This document shows positions 61,230-64,000 of a DNA stretch of 64,000 nt, one piece after another. The notes below the pieces were generated by a model. That model searched no databases. It had not been told where the DNA came from and worked only from the letters and a program-made list of their open reading frames with translations. Each line of letters starts with the position of its first letter. The first letter of the stretch is position 1. This DNA comes from Thermogemmatispora tikiterensis (lineage in GTDB: Bacteria; Chloroflexota; Ktedonobacteria; Ktedonobacterales; Ktedonobacteraceae): contig NZ_MCIF01000002.1 in the NCBI RefSeq assembly GCF_003268475.1, positions 5,670,968-5,734,967 on the forward strand. The letters run 5' to 3'. The position numbers and the translations under genes are program-made.

Positions 61230-62117
61230 ATGGTTGATCTGGAGTGGTACCGCAGCTTTATTGCCGTCTACCGCGCTGGCACTGTCTCAGGGGCGGCGCG
61301 ATCCCTCTTGCTGACGCAGCCAGCGGTGACGCAGCACCTGGCGGCGCTGGAGGCCGCTGTTGGCGAGCCGCTCTTTCTGCGGGCGCCGCGGCGGATGATC
61401 CCAACGGCGCGCGGCAAGGAACTCTACAACCAGGTTGTCCAGGCCATTGAGACCCTGGAGCAGGTCAGTCAGAATCTGGGGACGGGCCAGGAGCATCCGC
61501 CCCTGCTGCGTTGCGGAGCCCCGCGCGAATATTTTCAGGAGCAAATGCTCAAGCGCCTGCACTCCCTTCCGTACCGGCTCTGGCTGCAGTTTGGTGAGAC
61601 CGCCGACCTGGTCAACGACCTTGAGCACGGGCGCCTGGAGGCCGTTGTCGCCACCCAACAGCTAGCCTCACGCGACCTGGAATTCGTCCATGTCGACGAG
61701 GAATATTTCGTTCTGGTCGGACCTGCGACCCTGGCGGTGCCCGAGGAGCTGCAAGAGGCCGCTGCCAGGGGGGAGCGTGGGCCGCTTGAAGAATGGTTGG
61801 CCGGCCAGCGCTGGGTTGGCTACGGGCCGGAGCTGCCGATCATTCGCCGCTTCTGGCTCCACTGCTTTGAGCGTCGACCTCCTTTTCAGGCGGCGCTGGT
61901 TCTGCCCGACCTGCACGCTATCAGGCTGGCTATCGAGCAGGGCTATGGCATCAGTGTCCTGCCTGACTATCTCTGTCGCGGCCTGCTAGAGGAGGGGCGT
62001 CTGCGCCTGCTCTGGGAGCCACCCCAGCCGGTCACCAACGAGCTGTGGCTGGCCTATCGGCGCATCGATCGCAACGATGCCCGCATTCGCGCCCTCAAAC
62101 GCGTGCTGCTCTCCTAG
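61230..62117 (+). CDS. LysR-family transcriptional regulator
   Basis: The 295-residue protein has an N-terminal winged helix-turn-helix (residues 3-62; FIAVYRAGTVSGAARSLLLTQPAVTQHLAALEAAVGEPLF) and a substrate-binding domain (about 90-293) with CGAPREYFQEQML and LAIEQGYGISVLPDYLC. Regulators of this type usually control the divergent gene, here the DJ-1/PfpI gene, and bind a small co-inducer. The 214-base gap between the two holds TATAAA at 61187-61192. Confidence 0.92.
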   Translation: MVDLEWYRSFIAVYRAGTVSGAARSLLLTQPAVTQHLAALEAAVGEPLFLRAPRRMIPTARGKELYNQVVQAIETLEQVSQNLGTGQEHPPLLRCGAPREYFQEQMLKRLHSLPYRLWLQFGETADLVNDLEHGRLEAVVATQQLASRDLEFVHVDEEYFVLVGPATLAVPEELQEAAARGERGPLEEWLAGQRWVGYGPELPIIRRFWLHCFERRPPFQAALVLPDLHAIRLAIEQGYGISVLPDYLCRGLLEEGRLRLLWEPPQPVTNELWLAYRRIDRNDARIRALKRVLLS

Positions 62118-62156
62118 CTGGAGGCGCAGCGCTGGCCCCCTTCCTCTCTGCTGAGG

Positions 62157-63542
62157 CTAGAGACCTTCCAGTTCAAGCTGCATTTCAGCCAGGCCCTGCT
62201 GAGCGCCATAGCGGACCGTCAGACCGCTGATGCGGCAGGTCAGGCTCTGGCCGCTGCCCGTAGGCGCCAGGCTATCGGTCAGCATCACTGCATCGAAGAG
62301 CTGCAGCGCTGGATTCAGCGGCACAGTGATGCGATGCCGACTGGCGGCGCGCTGCTCCTGAGCCAGCAAGAAGGCCGCCTTCTGCGCGCACTGGCTCGTA
62401 GTCGTCAGCTTGTGGTCGATGTGATAGCGCAGGCGCTCGTTGCCCACCTGCTGCAAGTGGAGGTCGTCGTAGCTCTCGGCGGTCGTCAAGGCTTGAGGGG
62501 GACCGCTGACCGGCGGCTTGCCGCTGACAATGATGTGGTTGGCGCGCTCATCGCTGCTGCCAATGCTGAGCAGCTCGATCTCAGGCTGATAGGACCAGAC
62601 TGGGGTCTCGCTGCTACTCAATTCACGAAAGCGCAGGACCTCATCCTGATCGAGGAAGTAGACCAGACCGTACGTATTGCACAACTCATCGAGGGCCGCG
62701 CGGTAGGACTGGCCCGCCTGGATGAGAAAAGAGGGAATGGTCTGGCTCAGCTGGTCGCTAGCGGGAAGAGCGATGGTAAAGAGGCCAGCGCGTGCACAGA
62801 CCTCGCTGATCAGAAAGGCCAGCGTCTGGCCATTGTAACTGTTCTGATAGCGGGCGAGCAGATCAAGCTGACGGGTGCGATCGCTGGCGACCAGCAAGAG
62901 GCGATGCTCCTGGGGGGAGCGCAGAAAGTGGAGCTGACTCAGGACATAGCTGCCAGTCTTGATCTGCGTCGGGGAGGGCGGCGTACCTGCGTAGTAGCCT
63001 TCGCTCAGGGTCAGAGTTGCACCCAGACCGAGCGGGTGGTAGCTGCCGGCGCTGCTGACCAGGGCATTGTAGCTGCCACCGCTGTTGTCCAGTAGTACCT
63101 CTAAGCGGGCGGGACGGCCTGGGCGCTCCAGGCGCCGATAGGCCAGCACAGCAGGAGAGAGGTCGAGGAACTGCTGAGGGTTGCTGCTCTGGAAGAGAGG
63201 GGCGCTGGCGATCGTTGGCATCGTCAAGACGTAGGAGCGTGGGCCTGCGCTCCCGCTGGCAGGGCTGGCTACCGCTAGCACCACAGCGCCGTAGCTGCAG
63301 GGCAGCATAGGCAGAATGGTCCCGTTGGACCAGTGAACCAGGTCCGCCGACTGGCGCAGGCGCGGATAGCTGTAGACTGAGCCGGTCAGGTTGCCACTGT
63401 CGGCCTCGACACAGCTCAGGGTGTAGAGGCCATCCGCGAAGGAGAGGCGCGGAGCCAGGCGCATGATAGCGGTGGTCGTAGCTGGAGCGATCGCCACACC
63501 GAGATTCCATAAAGGCATGCCGCCGGGGACCCCTGGATTCAT
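62157..63542 (-). CDS. Phage-tail-hub-like hypothetical protein
   Basis: The roughly 461-residue protein is beta-rich. The part from about residue 260 (FLISEVCARAGL, then GQSYRAALDELCNTYGLVYFLDQDEVLRFREL and later ANHIIVSGKPP) follows the order seen in gp27/gpD-like tail hub and baseplate proteins, where a swivel and a beta domain handle a tape of tail parts. This is by pattern only. No other tail gene is in the window, but the window ends soon upstream. The start is unclear: ATG at 63542 or 63518; the longer frame to 63797 is low-complexity and probably not coding. Confidence 0.5.
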   Translation of the reverse strand: MNPGVPGGMPLWNLGVAIAPATTTAIMRLAPRLSFADGLYTLSCVEADSGNLTGSVYSYPRLRQSADLVHWSNGTILPMLPCSYGAVVLAVASPASGSAGPRSYVLTMPTIASAPLFQSSNPQQFLDLSPAVLAYRRLERPGRPARLEVLLDNSGGSYNALVSSAGSYHPLGLGATLTLSEGYYAGTPPSPTQIKTGSYVLSQLHFLRSPQEHRLLLVASDRTRQLDLLARYQNSYNGQTLAFLISEVCARAGLFTIALPASDQLSQTIPSFLIQAGQSYRAALDELCNTYGLVYFLDQDEVLRFRELSSSETPVWSYQPEIELLSIGSSDERANHIIVSGKPPVSGPPQALTTAESYDDLHLQQVGNERLRYHIDHKLTTTSQCAQKAAFLLAQEQRAASRHRITVPLNPALQLFDAVMLTDSLAPTGSGQSLTCRISGLTVRYGAQQGLAEMQLELEGL

Positions 63543-63922
63543 CCAGGGGAGGAAGGCGGCTCCCTCCTCTCCGTCAGCATGCTCCTGGTCCCTCCTCCTG
63601 CTCTCTGTCCTCTGTCCATGCCGTCCTGGGAACCTGAGCCGGTGCGTCTCCTCCCAGGGGAGAGGGCGAGGAAGTGGTATTTCCCCGCCTTCCCCTGGGC
63701 TGCTGCTTGCGGTGGCAGAGATCGGTCCACCTAAGAGAGTGTCACTCTTGTTATGCTGGAGATGTCTCAAAAAAGAGTTCGAACCGACCACTGACAAAAA
63801 TGAGTCTGTTCACCATCACAGGAAGATCCGATCCGGTTAACTGCACTCGGCGCAGTTCCAGCACCGGCATCTCAGATGAGGGTTATACAAATTCTCGGAA
63901 AGTCTGTAGTAGACTCTTCCCA
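63543..63922. other. Gap at the right end
   Basis: GC-rich, with a small hairpin CCCTGGATTCATCCAGGG at the start of the preceding gene. No gene is supported on either strand. Confidence 0.4.
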
Positions 63923-64000
63923 TTACTTCTCCCTTGAACTGTTCCCCTTCTCATGAGTTTGCTTCTGTTCAACGCACTGCTGGAATTCCTGGATCAGTCT
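63923..64000 (-). CDS. Possible 3' end of a gene cut by the window edge
   Basis: On the minus strand the frame entering from the right edge runs 25 codons (LIQEFQQCVEQKQTHEKG...) to a TAA. The sequence has the polar, helical look of a protein C-terminus, while the other two minus frames stop within ten codons. Too short to identify. Confidence 0.3.
   Translation of the reverse strand, partial: RLIQEFQQCVEQKQTHEKGNSSREK

Noticed and set aside
1..64000. CRISPR array, tRNA/rRNA genes, insertion sequences
   Set aside because: Looked for on both strands; no spaced repeat series, no cloverleaf with a CCA-ready end, and no transposase-like product was seen. A tool search could still find a missed tRNA.

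Overview
The window is GC-rich, gene-dense bacterial DNA with no rRNA, tRNA, CRISPR array or transposase that I can see. The gene content fits a Gram-positive-like, aerobic, thermophilic Chloroflexota of the Ktedonobacteria type; Thermogemmatispora is my best guess. The basis is a form I aerobic CO dehydrogenase (AYRCSFR active-site loop), HemQ-type haem synthesis, GAF/NarL-type two-component systems, and zinc-ribbon/membrane/extracellular fusion proteins. The genus is an inference, not a sequence match.

Layout. 0-6 kb: an ECF-like sigma factor, a membrane-free double zinc-finger (anti-sigma-like) protein and a TPR-CHAT caspase-like protease, all on the plus strand, with their own promoters and a perfect 14-bp palindrome before the protease gene. 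6-19 kb: mostly minus-strand housekeeping and unknown genes (DUF971, an MpaB-like DUF2236 oxygenase, an SDR, threonine aldolase, a PfkB kinase, a DUF1464 protein). These include a pseudokinase joined through one membrane helix to an ABC-type solute-binding domain. 19-25 kb: a GAF/PAS hybrid sensor kinase with an HD phosphohydrolase, a proline-rich unknown protein, and a lone CoxG-like protein.

26-33 kb: a haem operon hemA-hemC-hemD-hemQ-hemL-hemB, lacking the final decarboxylase, oxidase and chelatase steps. HemQ implies the coproporphyrin-dependent route. 33-41 kb: a GH15 glucanohydrolase, then sulfite reductase with the two enzymes that make its sirohaem (precorrin-2 dehydrogenase/ferrochelatase and uroporphyrinogen methyltransferase), then an RlmI-like rRNA methyltransferase. 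Haem and sirohaem synthesis therefore lie close together and share uroporphyrinogen III. 41-49 kb: a zinc-ribbon membrane protein and an FtsX/MacB-type ABC exporter, divergent from a DesK/DesR-like two-component pair.

49-58 kb: a second NarL-type pair with a GAF sensor, then coxM-coxS-coxL, an XdhC/CoxF-type maturation protein fused to a YHS domain, coxG and a methyltransferase: a compact CO-oxidation locus with its likely regulator. 58-64 kb: two unrecognised membrane proteins, a DJ-1/PfpI protein divergent from a LysR regulator, and a phage-tail-hub-like protein at the edge.

Between genes the window has many well-formed TTGACA/TATAAT-type promoters, several long perfect inverted repeats without a U-tract, one textbook intrinsic terminator, and repeated CTGA/CAGA microsatellites. 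No single feature is certain to be a new system. The best candidates are the sigma/zinc-finger/CHAT triad, the pseudokinase-solute-binding fusion, and a promoter-terminator pair that would make a short RNA near 33.0 kb.
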